64,000 bases of DNA from Saposhnikovia divaricata (lineage: Eukaryota; Streptophyta; Magnoliopsida; Apiales; Apiaceae): positions 7,466,803-7,530,802 of the forward strand of contig CM071599.1 of assembly GCA_036435485.1 (NCBI GenBank), read 5' to 3'. The notes under the pieces were generated by a model, which did not search any database, was not told the origin of the DNA, and worked only from the letters and a program-made list of their open reading frames with translations. Of the stretch, positions 11,626 through 22,448 are shown one piece after another. The translations under genes and the position numbers were made by a program. How positions within the stretch are numbered: the stretch's first letter is position 1; each line of letters starts with the position of its first letter.

Positions 11626-12687
11626 CTGCAACAAAAAAGGTACAACATTTAATTTTTGTTAAATAAATAATTTTACAAACCCGAAATTATACTAGATTAT
11701 AACCCGAAGCACCGTAAAAAATGGTACAAATGTTAACAAACTTATAAGTTGTGAAGGACATATTTTTGTCCACCTTCTACGCCGGCATGTATGACCCGGT
11801 GAGTCCATTCAATTAATTAACTACGTGACTACTGACTATGATGTACCTTGAATATGACATATGGCAAGAACATGTGAATATAAATTAAAGTAATATTAAT
11901 ATATTATTATTATAACAAAATAACCAGCGAACAAGTTGACGTACATGAGTACATGACAAGGAGAAGTATCTAAAATATTTTCATGCATGTTAAATTAAAG
12001 CCATAATATGTAACAGCTGTTTCATAAAGTAGTGCCAGAGAGATTCCGGGAGATACCCTTTTGACTTTTAGCCTTAGAACTTTCCTCTTAATTGTAATTC
12101 TATCATACAATTATTGTAAAAAAGTTAAAAAAAAAATTGATTTTTTATGGAGATTGAATTTAAAGCCCATATAAGTTTTGTAAATGAAGGTAGCACAGAA
12201 GATAAGGTTATTAAAATATGTTTGGAGGAGAGTGCTTGTTGTTGAAGAATTTATGTACTAGGCACTTTGAAAAGTCAAATGATTACAGTAAAGCAGCTTC
12301 TAAAACTATTTAAAGTACAAAAAGTTTGTTCAGAAACAGAATAGGTAAGAGATCAAACAGAAACGTCCGAGGAAGAACCTTCCGGAAAAGCAAAAGCACA
12401 AGCAAGATTCTAGATTTGCTAAGGAAAGATCTTGAAGGCCGAAGCTAAACAAAACTAAACTTCAAAGCAAATATACTTGTATGTAGTACTGGAGACAAAG
12501 TGTATTGATAACTGGAAATATCGTTGCATGCGCCCATCTATGGCGTAGTGTTTTAAACAGGTTGAGCGGTTGTCATTAGAATAACACATGACATTTAAAC
12601 AACCATGAACATACATGTTATATAAGTGCATGATATGATCATGTACATATAACAAAAGCAAGAGAAACGAAAGAAACTTGAACTCAC
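11626..12687 (-). other. 5'UTR intron of PHT1 copy 1
   Basis: On the minus strand a good donor (CCAAG|GTGAGTTC, boundary 12688/12687) and acceptor (TTGTTGCAG|TAGTG, boundary 11626/11625) bracket 1062 bp of AT-rich non-coding DNA just upstream of the start codon. 5'UTR introns are common in PHT1 genes. The second copy has the same arrangement with a 122-bp intron. The transcript itself was not seen. Confidence 0.7.
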
Positions 12688-12920
12688 CTTGGAGAAATTA
12701 CAAATTTCTAGGAGGAAGAGGATCAATGTTAGCAATTTGAATACACACACATGTACATGTATGTATAGATAGTGAAGAGAAGACTACACACTAGGCGTGG
12801 GAGGAGAGGTGTTGTAGGAGTAGGGAGAGTATGGAGTATGTAATGGAGGAGTCAGGAGTAGGGTGCATATTTATGTAGTCGGGGGGAGACTTTGATGTTG
12901 GCATCTTAAAGAGCATATTC
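12688..12920 (-). promoter_or_regulatory. PHT1 copy 1 promoter: TATA-like box and P1BS site
   Basis: On the minus strand a TATA-like ACATAAATATG lies near 12866-12877, followed by a CT-rich leader (12780-12850) and the first UTR exon. Upstream, 12913-12920 reads GCATATTC, a match to the P1BS consensus GNATATNC bound by PHR1-type phosphate-starvation regulators. The position, about 45 bp upstream of the TATA box, suits a regulatory site. The role is inferred from the motif and the gene family. Confidence 0.6.
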
Positions 12921-13069
12921 TTTATTTTACATAATTTTTTACTATAGTATAATACAACCTCGATTTGGCTTCTTAACAACTGTGATTTTACCACGTTTGT
13001 AAGATTAGCAGAGATTCACACTTGGCATGATCTCAATTCTCTTGATTAAACTTAATACTCCCTCTTTAT

Positions 13070-13250
13070 TTTGTAAGGGTTCGTCTGGGCACATGCTAGA
13101 AATCCGTGTTTGATGATTTAGAAAATTTTGATTGGTGGAGATTTTTGTGCATGGAGGTGGTCCATCATTATTAATGAAATTTTTATCAATCAAAATTTGA
13201 CAACTAAACAAACACGGATTCTTAGTGTATGCACACATTAAAAAATCGAT
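13070..13250. mobile_element. Diverged MITE, same family as 14012-14203
   Basis: It shares with 14012-14203 the run gattggtggagatttttgtg, the phrase ccatcattattaatgaaat, the inverted caatcaaaatttgacaact, and end segments resembling gtctgggcaca...tgcacaca. The ends are too diverged to read a TSD. It lies about 150 bp upstream of the PHT1 copy 1 P1BS site. Confidence 0.65.
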
Positions 13251-13543
13251 TTTTTAATATCTGTTTCTTAATTTGATCACATACTTAAAAATGTTATTTT
13301 TTAATTTTTCGTAATTAATAATATTGAATCAATATTATTATTTGATTTTTTTTTAAAAAAAGAAATATTTTTAAAAAATTAACATTTTTAGCTATATGAT
13401 TAAAACATCTTAAATTCATGTCAAAAAGTCATTAAGCAAAGATTCAAAAGCAGAGGGAGTAGCGTAGAACACTAGAACCCCATTTGGTCAAATTGTAGGA
13501 CTTATTGCATGTCCCCAAGTTTGCAGAATTTACTGCTGTGTTA

Positions 13544-13905
13544 GAGCATCTCCAAGAGACTCTTAAAATGGCTCTTAACTTGAGATTTGAGGAGAGAGAT
13601 GAAATTTTTCCACTCCAAGAGACTCTTAGTGACTCTTAAATTCACTAAAATTTCATTCTCTCTCCTCAATTTTAAGAGCTACTAGCAACTCTTAACTAAT
13701 ATTATATTATAAATTTATAAGACAACATTCTCTTTCTATCCACTTGCTTTTATACTTTTATGGATGTAGCTTACTTTTAATAATATAAAATGAAATAAGG
13801 AGTCAATATAAGAAGCATTGTTGGAGATGAATGCACATTAAATCACTAAGAGCTATTATTCTATAATATATTTAAGAGTGATTTAAGAGACTCTTGGAGA
13901 TGCTC
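13544..13905. mobile_element. Tourist-like MITE, GAGCATCTCC family, copy 1
   Basis: A 362-bp element with inverted ends GAGCATCTCCAAGAGACTCTT and AAGAGACTCTTGGAGATGCTC, flanked by the 3-bp TSD TTA (13541-13543 and 13906-13908). That size and TSD fit non-autonomous PIF/Harbinger (Tourist) elements. It carries an inner partial repeat of its own end (13610-13640). No coding capacity. Confidence 0.85.
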
Positions 13906-14011
13906 TTAACTGGTATCTGACCTTTGACTCTCTGTGCAACTTGAAAATTGGATAGGCTCGAGTTCTCGAGCTAGTATGGCAGCGTCTGATTGACTAAACT
14001 AAAAAATAAAT

Positions 14012-14203
14012 GGGTTTGTCTAGTGTGCCCAAGGGCACCTGCTAAGAATTTGTGTTTGATGAGTTGAAAAATTTTGATTGGTGGAGATTTTTGTGTATGC
14101 AGGGGGTCCATCATTATTAATGAAATTTCTACCAATCAAAATTTGACAACTAGGTAAGCACGGATTCTTAGCATGTGACATTGGGCACACACTAGAAAAA
14201 CCG
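14012..14203. mobile_element. MULE-type MITE with 9-bp TSD
   Basis: A 192-bp element with related inverted ends (GGGTTTGTCTAGTGTGCCC and, inverted, CGGTTTTTCTAGTGTGTGCCC). Both flanks carry the 9-bp duplication AAAATAAAT (14003-14011 and 14204-14212). A 9-bp TSD is typical of Mutator-like elements. No coding capacity. Confidence 0.85.
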
Positions 14204-14449
14204 AAAATAAATTACTAAAAGATGGAATTTTATATTTAAGTTATTATTCGTTTAAGTATTTTCTTGTTATTTGTAATTAATGATTTATTACAAACATACG
14301 AAAGTAATTTTAAGTCACAGTGTTGTAACTTTTATGGGTTAAAATGAACTGTACTAAAGAATTTATTACTAATACCCATTTTTTTATTAATAAATAAAAT
14401 CACGTTTAAATGAAACACTATAATATCAAATTTATTTGATTTTTTATAA

Positions 14450-15313
14450 GAGAAATTGCCCAAAATACCCACTTTTCCCCTACCCACTGCCCAAAATACC
14501 CGTTTCTGAAAAGTCCGCCCTAAATACCCACGGTGTACGCAAGTATATCATGCGTACATTGAAATACGCATTCAGGGAATGCGCATCTGTGGTCACGCAT
14601 TCCACAGATGCGCAATGACGTCATCATGCGTCATTTCTTCAACTAGCTGGTCGGCGTCTATCTGAGGCGCTCTGAGGCGAAAATTCGTCTCTCCGGTTCA
14701 TCACCCTCGTCCATGACATTCCGACAACGTCTAGTATTGGTTTTTGTATCAAAACGAAGCCCGGAGCTTCCACTTCATTTTGAGCATTCGATTTGTTGGT
14801 GTTTGGCCCCGCAAGGGCGTGTAAGAACATATCGGAAAACAGATCGGAGATAAATGAGTTCGAATGGGGATTTTAATTCCGGCAAAACAAATGACAATTG
14901 AATGGTATAGGTTTATAGAGGGGGAGACGATGATCAATTTGGTGTATGGTATGTATGCCAAAGATGTCTGGAAAGGTGTAAACGATGTGATCGAAATATT
15001 GAACGGAAAACGACTCCGATGGCTTTCGAAAGAGGCGATGAACAGTGACCAGCACGCATGTTGGACATGCGTGTCTATAGAAACGCATGTTTAACATGCG
15101 TAACCAGTGTCACTGTTCACCGAGTCCAGAAGTGTATTTTACAAAGGCCACGCAGTACAAAGATGCGTACACAGTGACCACGCAAGACAAATATGCGTAT
15201 ACAGACCACGCATGTGTGTGATGCGAGGTCCGTGGGTAAAAAGGGCGGACGGAAATGGAAACAGGTATTTTGGGCAGATGGAATGGAAATGTGGGTAGTT
15301 TGGGTTTTCACCC
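14450..15313. mobile_element. Non-autonomous Mutator-like element, 864 bp
   Basis: Both flanks carry the 9-bp duplication TTTTTATAA (14441-14449 and 15314-15322). The ends are imperfect inverted repeats: GAGAAATTGCCCAAAATACCCAC at the left, and GGGTGAAAACCCAAACTACCCAC read inward from the right. The interior holds many copies of the self-complementary pair ATGCGT/ACGCAT, some as small hairpins (near 14560-14610 and 15050-15100). Short open frames inside do not resemble a transposase. Confidence 0.8.
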
Positions 15314-15322
15314 TTTTTATAA

Positions 15323-16240
15323 CTACATAATTATGCACGATTTATTTATTTAATTTTATTTATTTGGATTCAACTCTTGTGCGGTTCCCATAACTTTCCT
15401 TTTATTTTTGGTTATCTTTTCATTGACAATCGTTAGATCTACAACTAAAATAAATGATGGTCGTTGGATTTAATACTAAATGTTGTTATATATAGAGGTG
15501 TAAGATTTGAATCTATCTACAACATTTTAATTTAAAATTAGTATTAAAAGATGTTATGTATTGAAAGTTCGATTCTCGCCAACAACATATTAATTTAGAT
15601 TTATTACTAAAAATTATTATATACAAAAGTTTAATATTCGAATTTTTTTAACATATTAAAAATAATATTTCTAATATTATACATACTACGTTATAAATAA
15701 ATTAGAAATGACTCATGATTATTAACTTGCATATGAGAATAATGTAACGAAGGAGGGTTGAGTAAGTAGCTATAATCCCACAAGGCCATCACAAAAGAAT
15801 GAATTAATACAACTTGTCTTTAGTCTTTACCATGCATATCTTAGCTTGTGTTTGGGTCCATATGAAATATGATACACAAGTCTGTCTTTGTGATCCCATT
15901 ACATGAAAATAAATTACAACTTGTCTCTCGTCTTCACGATGCATACATTTCGTTAATTCGGGTCCAGATAAAATACGATACAAAAGACTCTTGTATGTTA
16001 CTCACAAAAGTCTTGAGTCAACTCAACTAGACATATGAGCATTCAAGACTTGTGATTGATAAGGCAACCTGTCCAGTGACCCTTGGAGGCAGACGTGCTA
16101 CCAAAGGGTTACAACGATTTTCAGTGGCTCTAGCAAGCTAAAAGAGAATCCGATCAAACGGGATAAAAGAATTTATGTTACTTAGATGTTGAATCTGAAA
16201 ATAGGAGACCTATATATTTGTCGAGTTGCATTGGATGAAG
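15323..16240. other. Intergenic, no gene seen
   Basis: AT-rich sequence. A pair of related ~90-bp segments (near 15835-15900 and 15915-15985) repeats the phrases acaacttgtctttcgtcttcac, gggtccatat and gatacaaaagtct. A third relative lies at 18290-18380. They look like remnants of an old duplicated sequence, cut apart by later insertions. Confidence 0.5.
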
Positions 16241-16247
16241 AAAATTT

Positions 16248-16690
16248 TATATAAATAATAATAAAGAACACTTCTAAACCACATATTTAATGCACTCACA
16301 CACAATTAAAATGCACCTTCAAACACACTAACCAACCCATTTTTTTTTAAAAAAAAAAAAAATCTGGATGAACAGTGACTGCTGCCGTGGCATGTCACGT
16401 CAGCACCTGCCACGTCAGGTGGACCCCCATTTGCTGACGTGGCAGTGTCACATGGCAGATGCTGGTGTGGCATGCCACGTGTCACTGCCACATCAGCAAA
16501 ATGGGGTCCAACTGCTGACATGGCATGCCACGTCAGCAGTCACTGTTCATCCAGAATTTTTTTTTTTTTGAAAATCTAGTATGTGAGGGTGCATTTTAAT
16601 TGTGTAGATGTCCCTAGCGGGGCAATTAGATCATAATTGATTCAATGGTTTAGATTGATTCTCTAGTGTTCTTTATTATTCTTTATATAA
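16248..16690. mobile_element. Fold-back (long inverted repeat) MITE rich in ACGT cores
   Basis: Nearly the whole 440 bp is self-complementary. The outer arms (aataataaagaacact), middle arms (acacaattaaaatgcacc) and inner arms (tctggatgaacagtgactgctg) each recur inverted on the right side. The inner 180 bp (16370-16550) is a GC-rich near-palindrome built from TGACGTGGCA and TGCCACGTCA units. No TSD could be fixed because the flanks are themselves complementary. No coding capacity. Confidence 0.8.
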
Positions 16691-16709
16691 GGGTATTTTT
16701 ATGGAGCAA

Positions 16710-16800
16710 TGACCTATATATGTATGCAGGATCGGTCATAAGTTTCATGGCTTCCAGATTCTGGGTTCGACTCTCGCTCATCCCAAAAATTATTAGAACA
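16710..16800 (+). repeat. Possible SINE fragment
   Basis: It contains a tRNA B-box-like gggttcgactctcgctcatcc. No clear A-box or TSD is visible, so this may be a decayed SINE tail. Confidence 0.35.
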
Positions 16801-16882
16801 TATATACGCTATAAGACAATATATTTAAAAGTAAAACTAATTTTTAATATTTTATTATACCCACTAATTTATTTATAAAAAA

Positions 16883-17660
16883 CTAGCCGGTAACCCGTGT
16901 GAAGCACGGGCCGGGCGGGCACTTGTAAATTATCGATAATAAATATAATTAATGAATATTATTTTAATATGTATTTGTAAAAAATTGAATGATAAAAACA
17001 TATAATAAATAAATACTATTAAATTATGTAATTATAGGGAATTGAATACGGATGAAATTAAAAAAGTTAAAATAGATAAATAAATAAATATAATTAATAA
17101 GTTTTATTTAAATATAAACTTGTAAAGAATTGAATGATAAAAGTATATAACAAATAAACGTTATTTAATTATGTGGTTATAGGGAATCGAACACGGGGTA
17201 AAATTAAAGAAATTAAATTAAATAAATAAATCTTGTATAATTATGTAGTTGGAAAGAATCAAACCCCGAGTTAAATGATAACCAAATTTGATACTTTGTA
17301 CTTTGGTATTTTGGTACTATTGTGTATCATTAAAACATGGTTTTGCACATTAATGGGTGAAAAAAAATTAAAATAGAAAAATAAATAAATATAATTAATA
17401 AGTTTTATTTAAATATAAATTTTTAAAGAATTGAATGATAAAAGTATATAACAAATAAACACTATTTAATTATGTGGTTATAGGGAATCGAACACGAGGT
17501 GAAATTAAAGAAATTAAATTAAATAAATAAATCTTGTATAATTATGTAGTTGGAAGGAATCGAATCCCGAGTTAAGTGATAACCAAATTTGGTACTTTGG
17601 TATTTTGGTACTATTGTATACATTTAAAACAAGGTTTTACATATCAATATAGAGTATAGA
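16883..17660 (-). mobile_element. Non-autonomous Helitron, 778 bp
   Basis: Read on the minus strand it begins TCTATACTCTATATTG and ends in a hairpin CCCGTGCTTCACACGGG (16894-16910), followed after 7 bases by CTAG. The flanking bases are A on the 5' side and T on the 3' side, with no TSD. A 5'-TC, a 3' hairpin close to CTRR and insertion between A and T are the defining Helitron ends. It encodes no Rep/helicase. The interior holds two ~300-bp direct copies (about 17045-17340 and 17355-17640). A related truncated copy lies at 22875-23192. Confidence 0.8.
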
Positions 17661-17707
17661 TTTTAGAATTTGAGATTCTAATTAAGTGTTGGAATTCTAG
17701 ATACAAG

Positions 17708-17999
17708 CAGGGACGGAACTAGGAACAGGAATATATTTTGGGGAGTCAAATTTTTCGGTAAATCGGAAAATGATAAAATCAGAATTTTTTTGGAAAAAAT
17801 AGGGGACTAAATGAAGATTTTTGTAAAAAATAGGGAACTAAATAAAGATTTTTGAAAAAAATAAGGAAACAAAATGAATTTTTTTATAAAAATAGGGGGA
17901 CTAAATGAAGATTTTTAAATTAAATATATATAAAATTTTCAAATTTTATAATTTTTGTGGGGACGGCCGCCACCCCTTGCCCCGTGCCGTCCGTCTCTG
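17708..17999. mobile_element. hAT-type MITE with 8-bp TSD
   Basis: Inverted ends CAGGGACGGA and TCCGTCTCTG, 292 bp, flanked by the exact 8-bp duplication GATACAAG (17700-17707 and 18000-18007). An 8-bp TSD and CAGGG-like ends fit the hAT superfamily. The interior has repeats of a gggactaaatgaagatttttg unit. No coding capacity. It lies 47 bp from the Helitron. Confidence 0.85.
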
Positions 18000-18589
18000 G
18001 ATACAAGTATTACTCGTCCATAATCAGAATCATTTCTACTCATTGATGAGTGTGGAAATAAAAAAATCAAAACTTGATGTGTGAAAAAAATCTACAGTAA
18101 AAGCTCATACTATCAAGGTTGATAAATTCTATTGCGTCAAGTTAAATAACCGAATCTCCTAATAAGCGTGTAGACATGAACTAAAAATCTAAATTCCACA
18201 AAACTCTATTAGCTGTTTCTGATATTCGCTTTCACACAAATTAAATTTAGATGCTTCCTCTTATCTTTTTTCCTCACATTACATCAAATGAAATTTCTGT
18301 TTGTCTTTCGTCTTCTTCGTATCTTGTTCTTGTGTTTGGCTCCAGTTAATTCTTATGAACCTATGATACAAAAGTCTGAGTCAACTATTCATTTCAGCAT
18401 TAACTATGTAAAGTAACACAAATAAAAAAGATTCATGAATATATAAAGTACCAGAAAACAATACCAAAAAACATTTACCAAAATTTTTAATATTTTGATT
18501 TTTATATAATAGTATAAATATGTCTAATTAACATATGAATGTATATTTCAATAAATTTCTTGGAAGGTGTTTTATATTCTGGTTCGTCT

Positions 18590-18591
<2 letters not shown>

Positions 18592-18636
<45 letters not shown>

Positions 18637-18637
18637 T
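18592..18637. repeat. (AAT)n microsatellite, about 15 units
   Basis: An uninterrupted AAT trinucleotide run. The Tyr-rich open frame on the minus strand here is an artefact of the repeat. Confidence 0.98.
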
Positions 18638-19597
18638 TGCATTGAGGTAAATAAACGGCAGCAATACGCCAATATTCATCATCAATTGTAGTGGGGAAAG
18701 GAGAGGGGCAATGAAGTTGTAGGCTACCTTCTTTATTTGAATTTCGTTAGCAATAGTTAGATGCATAGCATTGACTTGCTTTTGGATACATGTAGTCAAC
18801 GGAAACTAAAAGTTAAATAGTAGGAGTGATGTTAGGGTTAGATTCTTTTAATGTCAAACTTTTGGCTTTATGTAAAAAAAATATAATTGGTCCAGCCTAA
18901 TTATGTAGGGGCTTGTACTAATTTAACGTTAAGGGTAATAATTGAAGCGTGCAATCAGTAATCTCTCCGTTTTTCTCATTTTTTTATAATTTTTTTATTT
19001 ATTAACAAACATTTTATAACATATATAAAATATAATTTCATAATTTATTTTTAAATTTTTCATTTTTTGAATTAAAATTTAAACATTAAAGTTTTATTTC
19101 GAAGTAAAAAAATTTAAAATAATTTATAAAACTATACTAATATAAATCTTAAAATATGTGTCAAACACTCTTTTCGAAACCTAAACAACTTAGTGGGACG
19201 AAGGGAATATCAATTAGAATTAATTAGAAAATGAATTTGTTAGAGTGCGATAAAATAATTTAAGTGATGAGAATTTATTTATTATTATCTCAGTTCTAAA
19301 TTCGATTTTTGTTCCAGTCAGAAATTTTTTGAGAATAGAAAAAAAAAAATAAAAATGAATCCGTTAATCTCTAATTTGTGTCATATTCAAATCCTGACAT
19401 ACACATCATCTAGATATAAGATATTTTTAATTTGTTTACGCGTTATACCTTCAATTGTTTTACTTGTTGCTAAATTATTACGAAATCGCTGTCCGCCTTG
19501 TTCGGCACCTTGTTGACTACAATTTCCTGGAATTTTGGTGATCTGCATGGACTATGGTGATTGTTTATGTAAATAAATGTATCAATTTTATGTTACA
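18638..19597. other. Intergenic AT-rich DNA
   Basis: No gene or element ends recognised in about 950 bp of strongly AT-rich sequence. Confidence 0.5.
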
Positions 19598-19612
19598 AAA
19601 TTTTCTAAAGTT

Positions 19613-19746
19613 TTTTTTTTTTTTCCCAAGTTTTTTGCTTGTAATTCTAGTATCTGTTCTGATACATGCTGTAGAGAGAAAAATCGAACCTTGTCGGTGC
19701 AACAAGACATAGTCCTCATTCACCACGTGAGCTACACCATCACCCC
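19613..19746 (-). mobile_element. tRNA-derived SINE with 15-bp TSD
   Basis: On the minus strand an A-box-like TAGCTCACGTGG and a B-box-like AGGTTCGATTTTTC lie in a tRNA-like head, followed by a poly(A) tail (the T-run at 19611-19624). The flanks carry the exact duplication AAATTTTCTAAAGTT (19598-19612 and 19747-19761). It is a retroposed RNA polymerase III element, not a tRNA gene: the 3' half does not fold and lacks CCA-proximal pairing. Confidence 0.85.
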
Positions 19747-20263
19747 AAATTTTCTAAAGTTGAAGTGTAAACATTTTAAAAAAATTTCAAAAGGTCACTT
19801 CAGATTTAAAATTTCAGATTCTGTGTTTATCGATATTAGTGTCAATGACGAAATTGAAAAGTTTTAGTGGTTTTTGTTAATAATCCGCTCATCCAAAATC
19901 ATAACGTATTAGAACAAGGTCTAATATTGATCTTATATTATATTTTCAAACTCCCCTGATTTAAAAATTATTTTTGAATCAAAAAATAAATCACGGTTAT
20001 TTTTGGAGCATAACTTGACTTCATATTTATATTAAATATTGAAAATATTGAAGAGAGTACATAGTCGAACCTAAAACTTCTGCATCCATGTCAATAACTC
20101 AATTATCTAAAATTTTAAGTTATCAGAGCGAGGTCTCATATAAATCTTATGTTATATTCTTTCCGTCCTCAATTTATGTAAGCTACTTTCCTTTTTTCGT
20201 GTGAAAAAGAATGAACTTACAATTTTTATTACTAATTTAAAGTTATTATAACCGCACATTCAT

Positions 20264-20392
20264 TACTCCTCTAGCCTTTTTTTTTGCCACAGTGATTCTA
20301 TTATATTAGTATTTGTTCTGATATGCGGTATGGAAGAATCGAACCTTGATAATTCAAAAGACATAGTCCTCATTTATCACATGACCCTTCCT
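20264..20392 (-). mobile_element. Second SINE of the same family
   Basis: It shares gttctgata-gcggta, aatcgaacctt and gacatagtcctcat with 19613-19746, in the same orientation with a T-run at the left. The flanks cctctagccttttt and cctctaacttttt look like an imperfect TSD. More diverged than the first copy. Confidence 0.7.
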
Positions 20393-20602
20393 CTAACTTT
20401 TTTAAGCGTGTATGATTCACAAAAAATGGGACTGAATAAGTATTTTAACAGTTTTAAAAACAAATTTGTAGCACATTTTCACGCTTTCTACGTAATGAAA
20501 GACCTAGAATGCAGTGCAGAAGAAAATGATGGATTTTCACGGTTATGGAGACCATTCATGTTCGTTACCAGACTCCTGTTTCTCCAGGTAAATTTGAGGA
20601 CT

Positions 20603-21107
20603 AGGGCTGAGCAAAACCGAATCGAACTCGAAAAACTGAACCGAACCGTGCCAATTCGGTTCGGTTCTAATTTTTTGAAAATTCGGTCCGGACCGAATAG
20701 ACCGAAATAAAAATCGGTTCGGTTCGGTTCTTTGAAAAATATTTCGGTCTGGACCGAATAGACCGAATTGTCCGAATAATATATACTTTAATTTTTATAT
20801 TTATGTTATATACATTTTATATATATCTTATAAAATATAATTATATTATCTAATTTGTAAATTATAATTATTATATGTTGGTGAAATAGTGGTGATTAAT
20901 TGATTATTATTTTTGTGATAAATCATGAATTTTTAGCTTTATTTATAATATAGGTTTTTTTCAAAAAAAAATTCGGTTTTTTTGGTCCGGTTCGGTCCAT
21001 GATTAAACTTCGGTCCGGTTCGGTCCAGAAAAAAAATGACATTTCGATTTTTGGTTTATTCGGTTCGATCCGGTTCTGGACCGAACCGTCCGAATGCTCA
21101 GCCCTAC
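20603..21107. mobile_element. hAT-type non-autonomous element, 505 bp
   Basis: Inverted ends AGGGCTGAGCA and TGCTCAGCCCT, with flanking 8-bp duplication TGAGGACT (20595-20602 and 21108-21115; one base of ambiguity at the left end). Both subterminal regions are packed with CCGAA/TTCGG repeats facing each other. The 126-codon plus-strand frame at 20330-20710 merely runs into these repeats and is not a gene. Confidence 0.85.
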
Positions 21108-21115
21108 TGAGGACT

Positions 21116-21388
21116 TTATAAACAAAATTTTGTAACGTTACCGTGCTGCATTATTCACTATATTTTTTTTCAGTTCCGTGCATGTGAGGATGAGGCTTAG
21201 AAGTAGAACAATCAAGTAGACACCAAAAAAATATAGCTTTAATATTACTCTCTCTTCCTCTCATTTCTTTACACTTTCGTTTTTAGGTTCATCAATTCTT
21301 TACATTACTAAAAATAATAACTTTTAACAATAAAATACATTATTACATCTACTACTTCACTCCATTTTTTCAATACTTTACACTATTA
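21116..21388. other. Intergenic AT-rich DNA
   Basis: No gene. The right part (from about 21290) starts the ttacatctactacttcac minisatellite that the next MITE interrupts. Confidence 0.5.
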
Positions 21389-21750
21389 GAGCATCTCCAA
21401 GAGTCTTTTAACTCACTCTTAAATATAATATAAAATATTGGTTCTTAGTAACTTAATGTACATTCATCTCCAACAATGCTCTTTATACTCACTCCTTATT
21501 TAATTTTATATTATTAAAAGTAAGTTGGATTCATAAAAAGACAAAAGAAAAGGGGGAAGAGAGAGAATGTATCTTATGAATTTAGTATAAAATATTAGTT
21601 AGGAGTGGATAGGAGCTCTTACAATTGAGGAGAGAGATTACATTTTTAGTGAATTTAGGAGTGACTAAGAGTCTCTTAGAGCACATTTTTTGCTTCTCTC
21701 TGCTCAAATCTCACTTAAGAGCCAAAATGAAGTGGCTCTTGGAGATGCTC
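21389..21750. mobile_element. Tourist-like MITE, GAGCATCTCC family, copy 2
   Basis: 362 bp, the same length as the copy at 13544-13905 and in the opposite internal orientation. TSD TTA (21386-21388 and 21751-21753). It is inserted inside a minisatellite. Confidence 0.85.
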
Positions 21751-21960
21751 TTACACCCACTACTTCACTTATTTTAAAATAAAAACACTATTACATCCAC
21801 TACTTCACTTAATTTAACAATAAAATATACTATTACACAACTACTTTACTCTACTTTTTCAATACTTTACACTATTACACCCACTACTTCACTTATTTTA
21901 AAATAAAATCACTATTACACCCACTACTTCACTTAATTTAACAATAAAATACGTCCTCGT
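21750..21960. repeat. Minisatellite, cactattacacccactacttcac type
   Basis: Four or more ~60-bp units combining actattacacccactacttcac with attttaaaataaaa or atttaacaataaaat. Units also occur left of the MITE (21310-21388), so the array predates the MITE insertion. Confidence 0.8.
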
Positions 21961-22078
21961 GCAAAAAGCAAATATTGAGAAATTGCAGGAACAGAGGGAG
22001 TAGTAATAGTATTTACACTAGAAATAAAAAAAATGTTAATAGATGATAGATACTAGTTTTTCATCCCTAAACTATTAG

Positions 22079-22448
22079 AGCATCTCCAACCATGTAGAAC
22101 CCTTAGCTAAATGTAATTAAAACATACTATAAATAAAAATTAAAGAGATTATATAAAAAAAATCAACTCCAGTGGATCATATACCTTGTCTATATTTTTA
22201 GCCAACCTTCTGATTTGACTATATTTATCGAACTTCTAGAGACATGTAAGAAGATTCCACATCATATCTTACCATATTCAAATGATACATTCTATTTATA
22301 ATAACTTAAAATAATAATAATATACTATTTTTAAAATATAGCCTATCAATATAGCCAATACCATCGAACTACGACGCCTTATAGTTCAGTAAATTTCACA
22401 TAATCAATATTTTTTATCATTTTAGCCAACCCTATTGGAGATGCTCAT
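22079..22448. mobile_element. Diverged GAGCATCTCC-type MITE, copy 3
   Basis: Inverted ends GAGCATCTCCAAC and TTGGAGATGCTC, about 370 bp, flanked by TTA at the left and ATA at the right. The interior shares little with copies 1 and 2, so it may be a separate subfamily. Confidence 0.7.

Noticed and set aside
18572..18799. Tyr-rich open frame
   Set aside because: Translation of an (AAT)n microsatellite.
20330..20710. 126-codon open frame
   Set aside because: It starts in a SINE and ends in a hAT element's end repeats. It is chance.
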